A stretch of 64,000 nucleotides of DNA from Branchiostoma floridae (Eukaryota; Chordata; Leptocardii; Amphioxiformes; Branchiostomatidae). Every line of letters begins with the position of its first letter. The first letter of the stretch is position 1. The position numbers were made by a program, and so were the translations under genes. The stretch is taken from contig NC_049979.1 of NCBI RefSeq assembly GCF_000003815.2, positions 14,987,459 through 15,051,458 of the forward strand, read 5' to 3'. Below are positions 34,401 through 49,400 of the stretch, piece by piece. A model generated the notes under the pieces. The model saw nothing but the letters and a program-made list of their open reading frames with translations, searched no databases and was not told the origin of the DNA.

Positions 34401-37400
34401 AGTGATGTAGAAAATGATGTATTGTGGTTAAGTCTGCCTTTACCTATTGTCTATACTTAAATTTTTTCTCACATTTTTTGTGGTCAAGTCTATAATTTCA
34501 TATTGTGTAGGAAAGGAAAAGCTGATGTTGCTTGCAAAAAGTACAGCTTTGAAAGTTGCCCTCCAAGACTACAGACTATCCTATTGGGATTGAAAATTTC
34601 AACAGTTCAGGATGGTTTCTTTTCCTTTCCTGCTGTGTACAAAACAGGTTCCCCCTCTCTGTGTCGCCAATTATCCACTTGTCGGTGGATCCTGTTTCTG
34701 TCTGATGATGTCTGTAGTCTATACAAACCCTTGTTCGCAGAAGGGTATCAACATGTTCAAGAACATAATCTCCAGCGTTTTGGCTCCTTCCTTCTTACAG
34801 CCTCCTTGGTGTGTCTTGCCCTCTTTACTGCATCACATGTTGGCTTGAGACAAGTGTTGAATGACAGTGGTGATGAATGTTCTGTCCCAGAATTCAGTCC
34901 ATTACGCCTGCCTCATTACCTAGTGCAAATCTGCCACAAGTGTCTGCCGAGTCAGCCATGACCTTTTCCTGGTCACTGTCTTTGGTTTCTCACAGGGATT
35001 TCTAATGGCAGTGTTTTGTCTGAAGATGTCCATTAGCTTTTCATTTTGATAATCCTTGACACTTGGAATTTTTTTTTTACTGTAAATTAAAGAAGGAGTG
35101 TCCAGTAGAATAGATACACCGTTCCTTATATATAAAGTGTTTTGCCACCGCTGAAAAATGTGTTGATACAAAATCAAGTTATAGGAATTCCTGCATCAGT
35201 GTCTTTCTTAGTCTTGTTTTATTACTTTACCTGTAGTCTTATTGAACAAGAACACAAATTGTTTTGTATTGTGAAGAAGTTATTTCCTTTCTCTGTATGA
35301 AAGGCAATTTTTACTTGATTATGAGATTTGGAAACTTGGTAGATGTGCATGACCATATGGACCACCCTTACATAACCCCCGGTGTTGCAGGTTTATCCAC
35401 ATGCGTGTGCTGGCAGGGATAGACAACGTGGGGGTGTGCTGCTGCATGCTACCCTTCCAGGTGCTGCGGCCTGTCCTGGGCAGTCTGCCCACTTACCAGC
35501 CCAACATGCGAGGATACGCACTCAGCGTGCTCAGCCGCATCCTGCTGGAGCAGCTGGGGGGCATGGAGCTCAACAGTCTCAGGTAGGTGGATCAGTGATC
35601 AGCTATGTCTTCTAAGTTATCAGAACCAAAAATGGCAACTGTTTTGAAATAAATTTATCCCTAGAATTGCATTGTTGATTTGAATGAGCCTTTTGTCATG
35701 AAGTGCACTAGTAGTCTATTCATTAGTTTCGTACAACTTGAAGTTAGACATGCTTGCAGCTTAGGTATGAAAGATTGCTTTGTCATTTGATTGAATTGGG
35801 GTTTTCAGAGGATGTCTTCCTCAAATTAAGAGATTCATTCTTTCCTTGATCCTACTAACCTGCAGGTATGAGTCCTGTACGGTGTGTGGCAGCACCACAG
35901 TGCCATCCACGCCGGTGTACGACCTGACAGTCAGCTCTACTGAGTCGACAGCGAGCACCACGGCCACCACAGAGAGCGCCTTCTACAGCATCACAGACAC
36001 AGGCAGGACTTTCTGCATCATGTCCAAGTGGGAGGCTCTGGGTAAGCTCAATCAATCAACCTTTCAGTCTACTAGAACCTTATCAGTCAATCAATTAGCT
36101 CACTCTTGCGTATACATATGTTTGAGCATGTCACTGCGGTGTGAATTTACCAACAAAGCATTCAAGGAGAAAGGCACAAACATTGATACAAACATTGATA
36201 GCGTATGTTGATAGAACAGATTATGCAAAATAATTTCAGTTTTGTAGACTCTGTTTGTTAGAATACTTTTGTTATTGTATACTTTACTTATTCTTTTTAT
36301 TATTGATGAATGTTGGTAAACATTTCTGGAAGTATTGTACACCAGCTATGAAGTGCTGGGAAGAAACATATTGACTATTGTTCTTTTTGTTGTCATTTCA
36401 GGTCAGTACCAGGAGTTGTTGCGCCTAGAAGATTCAGGTGTGAGTGTGCAGGTGGCAAGACACCTGCTACACCTGGTGGCACATGCTAACGAAGGTGTCA
36501 GGAAGGAATTCTTTATACAGGTGGATGCTTCTCTACATAAGGACAAGTAGTGTCTCACTCGCTTGCTGACTGTCAAAGTTACGGTCACATTTCCAAACTG
36601 TGGCTCAGCCAGGCTGTTTAACCAAACAGAAAATAGAGGTGCATATCGATAGATGTTAATAAATCATGGCTACTTGTTTCACATTTGGTGTGTTTTCACA
36701 TTATGTTTATTGTCGGCACAGACTGCCTGCCTGGGCCCCGGTTGATGATGTGACTTACTCACTTATTTGCTCACTACCTGAATACCCCCCCCCCCTTAAG
36801 TACACGTAACCACTTTCTTGGCAAAGTGGTCGGCCTTACAGGTGCCCTTGGATTATCCATGGCCACATGAATCTGAAAACAAACATCTTTATACTGTTGA
36901 CATTGCCACTACCATGTACTCAACACAGGAACCATGCATGTAGTGTTGATATCTAATGTCACAAGGCCTCTTTTCACTTTATGGCAAGTAGCACAAACCA
37001 TATTATCTGATTTTTTTTTCTGTGTCCTTTGCTTTACACCTTCCAGGTGCAATTGTTCTGTTACTCATGTACTTTCCTTGCCAGATTGTGAAAAAGCTGT
37101 GCAAAGTTGCAATCAATGCTATTCTTTTCAGTAAATGATTTTCAATAAGTTAGCATTAAAATTGACCTAAAGGTTACTGGTGTTGAATCTAAGATTCCTT
37201 TGCCAAAATCATCATGTAAAGTACAAAATGTCACAGACAGCAGGGTCATGGGAAATGTTCTCAGCTTGTGAGTCAGAATTGGATTTGCTCCATTTAGTAC
37301 AGTGACCACAGATTAGGGCACCTCAGCATATATTATGGTCCACAAATTTCCGGCTGACAAGGAGGCAAGGTCTTACGTAGTAATCTCCCTGATTTTGCTT

Positions 37401-40400
37401 TCTAACAGTTTTCTGAACTACAACTTCTGATTTTTCTCTTATGCAATGCACAAATGATGGTAAAATCCTGAAATTTAGTTCCCAGCGTGACTTATTGTTT
37501 TCTTCTCTTACTCAGGTGTACCTCCCACTGCTACAAGAAGCCCCTGCAGTTTTCCGCACGTCGGAGCGGAGTGTGAAAGCTGACTCCCCCAGCCGTGCAG
37601 TAATGGAGTGCTGTCTGCTGGCCTTCCCCGTCCTGCTGACGTCGCCGTCATCTCAGCACCTGTTCCTCACCTGCGGAGGGGTGCACCACCTGGCCCAGCT
37701 GCTGCATGTGGCATCTGTCCGACCCGCAGTCCTACAGGTGTGCTGTGATATTCTATACCATGTTAGTCCTGTTTCTTACCCATCAAGGAGGTAATGCTTT
37801 GTTTGTGGTCCCCTCGCTCTTTTGTACAATATACTCAAATTTTAATGTTCCAGTGATAGAGGAAAATCTACTTCTCTCCCTTGCAGGTGTTTGAAGTACT
37901 TCTCCAGCCAGATGACCACTGCCACCAGAGCCGTCAGGCAAGCCCTGCTCCTGGAAGTCGCCGATCCAGCCTAGAAGTTTCTACAAGCTCCGTATCATCC
38001 GTACACAGTGTTGGTCTTACCTTTCCTCACCGGCGGCCCAGCAATGTTCCCAGGAAGAGGAGCGTCCACTCTGAGGGACACAAGATGTCGGGAAATGTTG
38101 TCACTGTCCTTGTGAAACTGGCCTTGAACATGGTGTCTGACAGCCAGGCTAGCCAGTCTTTAGTTGACTCCAGTTTGAACCAGAACCCATGGGACCGTGA
38201 GGCATCATATGGGGCAAATTTGGCAGCTGCATTGCAGATGAACTTACTTCTGTCCAGCACCCCACTTAACGTGGATGCAGTCAGACTCCCATCAGATGAG
38301 AACCTAGGGATGGTGGCAGAGGTATGGAGGACATGTGGTCAGCTCTTCTGTACTGTGCCAACCTTCAGAGACTGTTTCTTGCAGCAGGGTGGGTACACCT
38401 GTGCTTCCCACCTGCTGACCTTGACTGTTAACTCCTTCTGCAACAGCGATTTACATGAAGGGAGCACACTGACAGCATCAACCGCTACTGCAGATGTCAT
38501 GTCTTCAGATGACCTTCGGGAAGAGACTGCAGGCTCTCCTGAACTTGACTCTATTAGTGTCCAGTCTAACCTGACTGATAGAACTTTGAAGGACGGGTCC
38601 CTGTCTGGTGAAAAGGGAGACTTCTATTACATCTTGTCGCTGTTTGAGTCAACCCTAGCCATCTGTTTGAAGGCTGCCTTGAGTGTAGCAGTCACTGGAA
38701 TCACTGTGGATGCCCAGAATGCTGTGAAGGTGAGAATTCATAACATGGAAGTATTTGCCACGTATTTACAGGTCCGTGTGGATGAAATGTAGCCGATGGC
38801 TTTGGCAAAACAGTTGCTTTTGTGCAGAGGATGTTTGAACATGGTCACCAAATGATTACTGTACTAATGTGAAGAAAATTGCTTTCATTGGTTTTGATGT
38901 AAAATTGCTAGTAGCCTGCACTATTCTGAATATCGTATAAAGCTGAAGATTTATTTAAAGCCTGCAAAAGGCAACGTCTAACAGACTTCAAAGGAATGTC
39001 ATCCGTGTATTACATTAGTTACGACCAATGACTACGAGTGGTAGAATTCTGCGATCAACATGGCAGCAGCTATTGTCGCTGTTAGTGCCTGGCAACGTTG
39101 ACTATTTTTAGTCCTAGCTTTACTGACATCAGCCTATGTTTGTTCACTATAAATCTTGCCAAACCTTTGCAATCATAATTTGGCAAATAAGCCTGAAAGG
39201 TCACCAAAAAGTTCAGGGCTCAAATAGAAATGTGTTGAATGTGCAGAGCAATGCAGTTCCTATCAAATGGGACTACTGGGTATCTTTCTTGAGATGAATA
39301 TTTGCAGTTAAGTTCAAGAAGTGAACATTTGCTTTTGTAGGGTTTAACATTTCTGCATACACAACACACAAAAATTCTTTGTTGTACGATGTTTAACTTT
39401 CTTCCAACACAAAGGTATACGTGGGTCAAATTTTAAACAGTGACTGTCGCCTTCTTCAGTGTCACTACTGATGGAAGGAAGTTTAGTATTGTACTGTGAT
39501 TGCTAGTAGCACAGATGAGCTTACATGATAACATTTTTTATTAAAATTATGTTGCATCCAGTTTAAAGGGCTCTCTCCAGCACAAATCTGTGAAACTTTT
39601 ATCCGTTTAGAACAAAAGCAAGCTCTTTCAAACAGCACTTAAAACCTAACGGTTACCATACAGTATATCCAGTGGTAAAATGAAACATAGGGCTTCCAAC
39701 ATGTTGCCTCAGAAATTTGGAGTACTGCATTTCTTACTTTGAAGTGACAGGCATCATGTACCCAGGGAGGAGCTGCTGACTTAAAGCATTGCTTTATTTT
39801 GACCAAGACGTGCATGACGCGCATCCTGTGTGAATAGCAAACAGTCATGCCTATAAATATCCCTGATGTGTCTCTGTAGGCTGCTCAACTTCTGTTTGGA
39901 GTCTGTGTGACTAGTTCAAGGTCATTCGAAGGGTGATCCTTACAGGGAAACTACGTCACATGTAGGAGACTATAACTATTAGGACTAGAAATCTGGGGTT
40001 TGCTCTGGTTGTTATGGCAAAATGGCTGGGAATGGAAGAGCAGTGAAGATGATGGAATTCAGTTGTTTCTATGTCATGTCTTTGATGTGACAGTCACTGA
40101 TAGCTGCCTAGAGCATGTCATCTATATCTATCAAGATAATGACAACTCACCAAAAGATAGATAGATTTTTTATGGTGTAATTTTAGCCTGTACCTCAGAG
40201 TCGATTATATTTACCATTAAAGGCCTTGTGCACAGTCACAGCTTAAAGTAGACATGACAAGAGTATCCTATACATCTTGAAAGAGCTACACATACCGAAT
40301 GCAGCTACAAGACCACCGGGTGAATTGAATCATACATTCTACAATAAAGACGCCTATTTAAGTTTTAACTTTGATCTAATACAGAATCACAACCCATTAT

Positions 40401-43400
40401 CTTTTACCAGTGCCTTTTGGAAATGACATATTCCTGGCCATGGGGTTGCAGACAGCAGTTCCTTTGTGTTAGATCAAAAGTTCCTTTGTGTTAGATCAAA
40501 AGTTTTAAAGTTTAAGTTTGACTTTGAATTTGAACTTCATCAAAATCTTCCTAAAAAACTAACATCATGGCAATTTTAAGTCACATGTTTGTAATCATCT
40601 CTTTGCATAAATGTCTTCTCTTTATTATTTTCCCAGCCCAACATGACAGTTGACCAGGTGATCCAGTGCATCAGGACGCCACTCCTGCAGTCTGGCCTAG
40701 CATCCTCGCCTTATGGCCATGCATTGTGCGATGCCCTGTTAAACACTGCAACACTGACGCTCGCCACACCAGATGGGTCGCCAGCCATCCCTGCTTTGCC
40801 TGATATGTCACTGGTGAGTACAGGCTGCTTCCTTATAGCTGATGAACCTATGTTACATTCTAAGGACCAGACATATGTAGCAGTTACTCTAAGTGCTGTT
40901 AAGCTAATGAGGAGGCACTAAAAGTCTTATAGTATTTGATGATAGAAACTTTCATTCCACAGTTGCAGTAGACCAAGCAATAAAGCTCTCCTCATAAAAC
41001 AGAATGATATGTACATACAATATAAGTCAATCTTAGCAATCCTTATTATAGTGCATAATGTTAGGGGGGCTGAATTCTTGTCGATATGACAGGCAAGCAT
41101 GATATGTAGGGTAAGTCAAGGGGAGAACTGATGTCACTCCAGACGTTCTGCTAGAACATGAGCATCTGTCATGTCAGTCTTGATGTCCTGACCTTCAGCG
41201 TTTTCTACTAATGACTTTAAATATAGGGTAATCTAACTGCAGAATTACTGTCACCACACAGTACTGTTGGGAAAGGAGCGTCTGTCATGTTCGTCAGAAC
41301 GTTCTGACCTCCAGTTACCTCAAAAGTCCAAATGTTTTCCACTAATGATGTTAAATATAGGGTAATCTAACTGAAGAATTGATGTCACCCTACAGTTCTG
41401 TTGGGAAAGGAGCATCCATCATGTCAGTCAGACCTAACTGACCTTCAGTTACATCGAGAAGTCCAAATGTTTTTCCACTAATGACTGTGGCTGTTTGAGT
41501 TAGAAAAGTTGTCGTGGTTGTGTGAATGTTGAAACAGTATGTGGGTCACCAGATTGGATGTCGTTTGGCACAGAAGGAGTGCAGGCACAACAGATAAGAA
41601 AAGTTTGATACAGAGACCTAGAAAGAGTAAAGCATCCCACACTCTAAATCTGATGGTATAACGTTACATCCTTTTCTTGTTTGACAAACAAATAGACCTT
41701 CAACTTCCAAGGACAAGTTTTCTGCACCCTGCAAGTTGACACTTTAAGAAATTAACATGGTGGTATCTGTCTTTGGTGTTGAATAGTTTCTTCGTTCATA
41801 TGATGATGAATTACCCCAACATCTATTGCCAATTGCAAAAGTAGAATTATTGCCTATTCTTCCATACAAAATCTGGAAGCTAGATTTTAAAATGCTTTTT
41901 TCTTTTAGAATTGATTGTACCATGTTTCACAAGAATGACTCAGATGTGGGGCTTAGCTTTCGATGTCCTCTGTGCATTACCTGCATACTTCCTAGCCATG
42001 TTTGTGGAGCTGCTTTGTTCTGATGGATGGAGGGGGTCACCCTGACACTCACGGTTGTTTACACCACAGTAATTAGTGTTTACCTGTGTTGTCAAACAGG
42101 CTCACCTTCTGTACATATCAATACTAACAAGGAAAAATGTCAACTGATCTTATTTGACCAAATTTTGGGGATTGAACCTTGTCAGGACAGGAGAATGGCT
42201 CTGTGGCCAGCCAGACTTTGGATATTACCTCAGATTCTGTGATTAACAGTGATTACTGGTTCTGTTTCCCTTCTGTTTACAGATTATTTCCTTAAGGCTA
42301 CTTTGCCCTGAGTACTCCAATTTCTATAAAGTGCATGAATGTCTGTCAATAATATAGAAAACAAGGGCAATAAAAAATATATGAAATGGCAATATCAAAA
42401 AGCTGGTGGGCCACACAGCTGAGTTTGGAGACTAAGGCCTTACAGGCACCTGTTGTGAGGATGAGAAGCAGGGTTTGTGATTACGGAAAGGGGTCTTGTT
42501 TCAGTTGTGTTGACAGAGTTAGAGATATGTCAGCATGGGTCTTTTGGATAAGAAAGGACACTAAATGATGTAATTATTTAAGGGTTGTCACCAGCATACA
42601 AAGTTTGCCTCTTTGCACCGGATAAATATAGTGATAGTAACATAATCACAGATTTTGTAAGCTTCGTCCAGTAGACCTGTAGTACATTAAGTAGGCAGAA
42701 GAGACTTTCAACTGTCAGAAAGCATATTGCACAAACACAACCATCTCTCTTCTGTATAAACATAAACTGACTTGTACATACACCTGTAATTGTACAGCAT
42801 ACAGGGTGGGTTGTGTTTGGTCTTCCTTGAAGTTCACAAGTGTTAATAAAGATGGTAACCTAATTCATAGTAAGTCTGTCATTGTGACATGATGACAGCT
42901 GAGGGTGTTTCCCATTAACCAAAGTTCCTGAGCTTGAATCCGTTTAGAGGACACTAATCTTGTACCCACAGGAAAGGCACAAACTAAAGACTATACGGCC
43001 TTAATGTTTAGGACTTTGAAGCAGGAAAGTATTGAGTATGTATACCTGAATAACATGCTGAAGCATTGTCTTATAGTACAATTACAAACATGTTGTTATC
43101 CAAACTCTGTCAGAGCAACTGTAATTTTGTCTTACATGTATCTGTACATTGACTGGGGAGTCAAAAGTTGAGTACATGTACATGTACACTTTTTACATTT
43201 TCAAAACTTGTAATCCTGTCTTTTGACCGTGACTCAGGAAATATATGGCTTCTGAAGTCCTGTAAGCAAAACACTTCAGCAGGCACTTCTGCACAGTCTT
43301 TATGGACTGAATTGATACATATTTTATGTTATATGAGCTCCCTGGAGTGTTGAACACACAATGCAATGTTAGTTTTTGACAAATTTATCATGTGACTCAA

Positions 43401-46400
43401 GCCTTGTGACTGTTTACTTTTGTCTCAACAACACTAGTAAGCCCATCTGGTACAATAAAGTTCTATTTCTATTGTCTGGTAAGAGCTGTATCTATTACGT
43501 AAATATTCAGCAATAATAGTATCTTTTGGATATGTCTTACATGTTTTGTGTCCTATGATGCAGGTACATGTTGCTGTATCTAGTACTTGTGACTGGCACA
43601 GTTTTATGACAAAGCAACATACCTATGACTCATTTTGAAGGTGAAATGACAATAGAAGTTTGTTGTTGAAAGTGCTGTTGTCTGGTTCAGTATATATCAA
43701 ACCTTCACCATCCTTGAAGGGAACAGCTAGAGAGAAAGTTTTCTTATTTCTTGCTAATTGTACAAGTCAATCTAATGGACCAGGTGCATTTTGATATCCT
43801 TGCAAAGTATGAATATCTTTATCAATTAACCTTTTGTAACTTTTGTTGCTATGACAGGTGCAGGCCAAAACTTCAGTTACATGATTAATGATTACGATAA
43901 GCTGCGATACATTTGACATTGTGTAAATATCCACCTTCTGAATTTGTTTATACCCATTAGGATGGCAATGATGAGCTGTTAGATGAAGACCTGTTCTTGG
44001 AGGAGCTTCAGGCAATAAGCGACACTGGCAGCGAGCAGAGTGACCGCTGGAGCGTGGAGGAAGGCTACGAAGCAGACAGCGAACGTGACATGGACGACTC
44101 CAAGTTTTGTAAGTGCAGATGTCTCTCAGGATTGGAACCTTTATGTGGGGGGTACTTAAGTTAATAGTAGAGTACAAAATGTTGGTAAATTTTTTTTATT
44201 TTTTTGGAATATACTTTAATTCAACAACAGCGTCACATGCATGCAGCAATGACACATACCCTGGCCAGCAAATGCATTGCCTGAAAAGCTGCAGCTGGAG
44301 ATTAGTTCACCAAGATGTTGATTGATTTATATGTATCAGATGTCAGATGTATGCAGTGGGTATTTGGGGAACATGATAAGAAGGCAAGAACTTCAAGTCT
44401 TTGGTTTTGAGTCTGCCTGTCAGGGTGAGCTGTCTGGACCCGACTTCTCTCCTTATAAGGTTTGGTAGTGAATTTTTGTGGTCACCTGAAATCCTGGCAG
44501 GGGAGATCACCTCTAAGGACTATGGGAGCTTCCAGCAGCTGGAATGTTTGTTGTGCATTTTGACCGCGACTAGGAATCCATGGAATGGCCACACAGGTGT
44601 ACTCAAACACTTAAGACAGCCGAGAAGGAGGTGATGTCATGGGGAAAGATCATCCTTGTTTTTAGGTGTTTGGTCAAGTTTTTTTAGGCTGAGTCATGTT
44701 TTTGTCAGATCTTTCAACTTAGAAAGGAAAGGTCATTTTGTCCAGTTTCAGCTTAGAAGATGCTATTATTGCTTGCGACAGTTTAAGGGCTAAAAATTTG
44801 ATTTCCCCCGGCAAGTATGCAATAATAAAGAATGGGAAACAGCAATGTAAATATATAATGACTTATCCTGACTTATGTTACTGTAGTAGCAAAAAGTTAT
44901 GTGAGTAACAGCAAGCCAGGATTCTTGACCCTCGAGTCCAGAAATATATCTTCCACAAGCCTGAGAATTCTTGTCTGAATTGTTCTTTAGGGATTTAGTA
45001 GCTTAACCTTCTAGATGCTGAAGTAGCCTTTTGGCAACACCTTTGTATTGGTTATAGGGTTATTAAGGCAGCTGGGAGAAGGTTAAGATAGTTCAATGGT
45101 GAGGTGCTAGGTGCTGAAACTGTTACAGTCGTGAAATCTGTTTGACCAAAAAAAAACAATCTACAACACAAAAAAGAATTTACAAGCAAAAGTGTTATCC
45201 ATGAATAGAATAGGCGCTCAGGTTTGATGTCACTTTTAATGGGTACGGGGGAAAGGAAGGAAAAATGTTAATTGAGAGGCTATAACTTCAGCTTTGTCAG
45301 TTACTTTATCCCAATTTCCTCTTGAATGAACTACCGGGTATGGTGTACCTTTATCTTCATGGTGTTTCATCCAGCAGTCTCCTGAGGTATGTGAGAAAAG
45401 GAAGTTGAGAGTGATGGTGTCTGCTGATTTCTTACAGAATAGGTCAGCCATTTAGTACAAAGGTCAAGTGTGTCTACTGATAGTGAACATTTTCTCTGGT
45501 GCAGTTTCTGCTGTGTGCCCTATGTATTGCTGATACAGCATAAACAGTGGGATAAATCTAACCTCTTTTAGAGATTGTTACAGCAAGTTCAGTAAATGTA
45601 CAACCATGTGCCTTGACTTTGTCTAGTGATGCAGTGTGCCTTGGATTTTTACATTCCTAAATATAACTTTTTAGTATATAGCCACCATTCTTTCAATGTT
45701 GTTAGTCTCATTTTATGTTGGTGTGTGGATGACTGCAGTCTACACTTTCCCAGCAGGTACGTATCATCAGGGTGACCTAGATTACCCTTTGTTTGCAGAG
45801 TCTGTTTGTTTACACAATGATGCTTTTGCTTCTATAAACTTCCTAAAGCAAACAGGTGTAAGAAGAAGCCTTGTCATTAGGACAAGCCATGACAGACCCT
45901 ACTACCTGTAAGCAGGATGTGGCTTTTCTGATAGGAAGTCCAAGCTGGATATTAACAAAAGTTCAATAGCCAGGACAACCCAAGTTTTGGCATCTAGGAT
46001 CTTTGGACTTAAGATAGACTGATGAGATAAAAAAAAGACTGAATTATCTGAGCATGATATCATCATTTGATGCTTGGCTGTTGGATGATGTGTTCAGTAA
46101 ACGTTTGATATGTTCTTAGTCATACGTTCTGTTGTGTCCCAGGTAACACATGTAGTGTAAGTGACCACTTCACCCCAGCCTTCTGATGTTCAACTCTGCT
46201 GTTGTCACAAGACACATGTGCCTTTTCCTCAGCCCTTTAATACAGAGTCACCTCACTCACCTGTGTTGAGGATGTGGTTTGTTTTGCAGGAAACCTAAGC
46301 TTGATATCAACAGCAATGCCAACAGGAACATGTTGAGATGTAATTAGGTGAATATAGTCCGCTGCCCTGGCAGCAGGCCAGCTGAAGCTTCCTGTCTTCA

Positions 46401-49400
46401 GGGAAAACACTTATTAACATGTGATCAAACAAGGAAGTACATGACATGTACAAAACACATGTATATTAGATAGTATAGCTGCTGTAGCTATTTTGAAGGA
46501 AGATTCTCTGTACTGTGTCCCAGGATATTTCTTGATTGAAAAGATATAAGTGGGGTGTGTATAGTGTTTTATTTCAATTATATAGCCTACTTATGTGCCA
46601 TAAACATTCCTTTAAAGACCTTGTCTCATTCTGCTCTATGGTCCGACTACCTCTCACTGGTATACAATTTTTCATGATGTACAGGTTCAAGACAGCAGAG
46701 AGCACTTTCCTCAGTCTCCATGGAGATGTTCTCAGACCATGCCCACCCCACAATCATAGTGTTCCCCCAGCTGTGTTCCTTGACCCTGGACCTGCTGGTG
46801 TCCAGCGACTGTGGCTGCAATGCTAATGTGGTCTGTCGCGTGCTGGACAGGCTGTGCTCGCTGGTCAAGGGTAGTGAGGCCAACAGCACTGCACTGTACA
46901 AGCAGGTAATGTTTTCTCTTCTTACCAGCTGTTATGTACCCTGTGATTAAATCTGCATGTCACTTTATTTGTTGAGATGTGTGTTTAATGGGCACAAGGT
47001 CCAAGTTTGATAAAGAGTAATCCTACAATATTACCATGGTGAAATCTCCTTTGTCTCTTGGAAATGCCCAGTCTCTAGTGTTTCTATCATACCTCTGTAT
47101 ACACTGACAGAAAGCTTCATGTTAAGACCCATAACATTGAGAAAACCCTGACATTTTGTATTATATGACAAGGATGTTCACTACAGTATGATGGTATCAG
47201 CTAATTTTCCCAGCTTTCGTAATGCAGTATGCTGGGAAAGAACAATAAATGTGAAAAATAATGGCCCCTTTTTCTCTTCCTCTTCTATAGGATGTCGTAG
47301 AAAAACTGCTGAAGGGATTCAAGTCTGTTCTCACGTCAAAGGACGAGTCTTCTAGCTGTGAGTGTACTTGTCTCTCACAATAATTTTGTGATCAATCATA
47401 TTACTTTGTGTCTTACTTGTTCTCTTATCTTTGCAATGTTTTGATTCCCGTTAGATAGTACACAGATGCAGATGATCCTTGAAAATGTTGGAAAAATTTT
47501 TACAACTTGAATCTTGTATGGAGGCCTATGGAATGTACAGTGACAGGGATGTAGAAGGATTGGAATGAGTGTGCAGGATATTTCCCTTATTTAATTCCTG
47601 ATCTACTACATAAAACGTTTATCTTGCTTTGGTAGACTTGTACATTTTCTAGTTTCCTTTGTAAGATGTTTACCATTCACCTAGTGAGGATTTTCAATCC
47701 CTGAGCTATCTTCATTATGTCCAACCTCTTTCATGAATTGCCTATCAGGACAAGCTAACATAACAATCTTTGTTTGCACAACAGGTCTTACTAAAAATAG
47801 AATACCAGTTCACACCAAAAAAAATCAGCTAGTCTTTAAAATGTACAGCGCCAAAATAGAGATCAACCATTTATTTGTCACTACAAGACTGGTAATTAGA
47901 AGAGATGTTAAGCCCTGCCAGTGCCAAATTTTGTAGCTCTTTCACCAGATTGCGAACCAACTTATGTAAGTTCTACTTGCCATATTAGCATAATAATAGA
48001 CTACATGTCACATGAGAGCCCCAAGGTTGTCTTGAGACTTCTATTCAAGGATTCTTTGCAAAGGTTGATGTGTCAAAGTTTGATGCAGATTTAAGGTTAG
48101 GTGTGTGTGTTTTAAATACGACCAATGGGATTTGGGAGGACCAAAAAGTATTAGGTATGTGCTACTGTATGTGTGCTTTGAAGAATTGACAGGTAGTCTT
48201 ATTTTTTGGGTGTTGTATGGATGATTAATGTATGGATGAGCTATTACGCTGGCAGGGAAAGGCCTTTTCAAGTATTGCTGATATGCCACAGTTTTTGCAA
48301 GCTATCTGTGTGCTGGATACAACTCACCATTCTGAAGCTCCTAGCTGTTGAATGATTGGGAGTCCCATTGGCTTGAGGGAAGAAAGTTAAGCTAAACGCA
48401 TGCATAGCTTACAAGATTCTGCCCCTGGAGCCTTCATTGTAAACAATTCTGGACTGCTGAAATGACTGACTGCGACTGGTCCCTCTCAGGTGAGCGGACC
48501 CTGCTGCTGGAACTGTTCATGGCCCTCTCACAGCACACCATCTCAGCACAGGAGCTCACCAGGTTCTTCGCTCTCTTCCATGGCAGGGAGTTACCGCTGG
48601 TAAGTCTGGTTGTAGGGTATTCTGTGTGCAGTAATTTGTGTCATGTGAAACCTTAGCCTCCCACTGGAACTCTTTTCAGATCCTATGGTTGATAGGGCCA
48701 TTCAGTTAGAAATAATGTTAATCAGATTAATTGCTTGGTTGATTGATTGATTGCTAGAAGTTTTTCCAAATAGTAACAAACAAACAAATTTGAATGTACC
48801 TTAGGTTTTGAATATGTATACTTTAAAATGTAGGGGAGTCAAATTATGTACCTGATATGCTGTATCTACTCTCTATCTTTCATATTATTTGTGTAAAACT
48901 AAATGTGAAATATTTTTAGGATTGCCTGTTAAAGACGTTGCTGAAGCTGACTCCCAGCATGACGGCCCAGCCTTCCCACATCCTGAGTTTCCCCACCGTC
49001 ATCCCCACCCCCAAACCCGACGTCCCTGTCGCTGCCAGGCCACAAGGATCACCCAAGAGACCCGACACATTAAATATTCCTGACAGGACTACTGAGGGGA
49101 AGACTGGGACATCCAGTTCTGCATGGCAGAGGGCTCCTGTGCAGATTCCTATAAAGTAGGAAACTTTTTTAAAACATGAAACTAATTCTTGATGTTTGGT
49201 CTCATGGCGTTAATCATGGAGTTCCGCTGTTTTGTTATTATCATGTACTGTTTTTGTGCTGAAAGTATTTCTGTGCTGTTGTTTCTGTCGTCAGGAATAA
49301 CGTGACCTGGCCGCCTCGTGGACGTGGGCTGAGCCTCTCCATGTGGCTGCGCCTGGAGAGCATGTGTCGCACACCAGTACTGAATGGGAGCAACTGCAGG

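Noticed and set aside
34503-34961. 152-codon ORF in LYST intron 5
   Set aside because: Starts inside the intron; joining exons 5 and 6 directly restores the conserved LYST sequence in phase.
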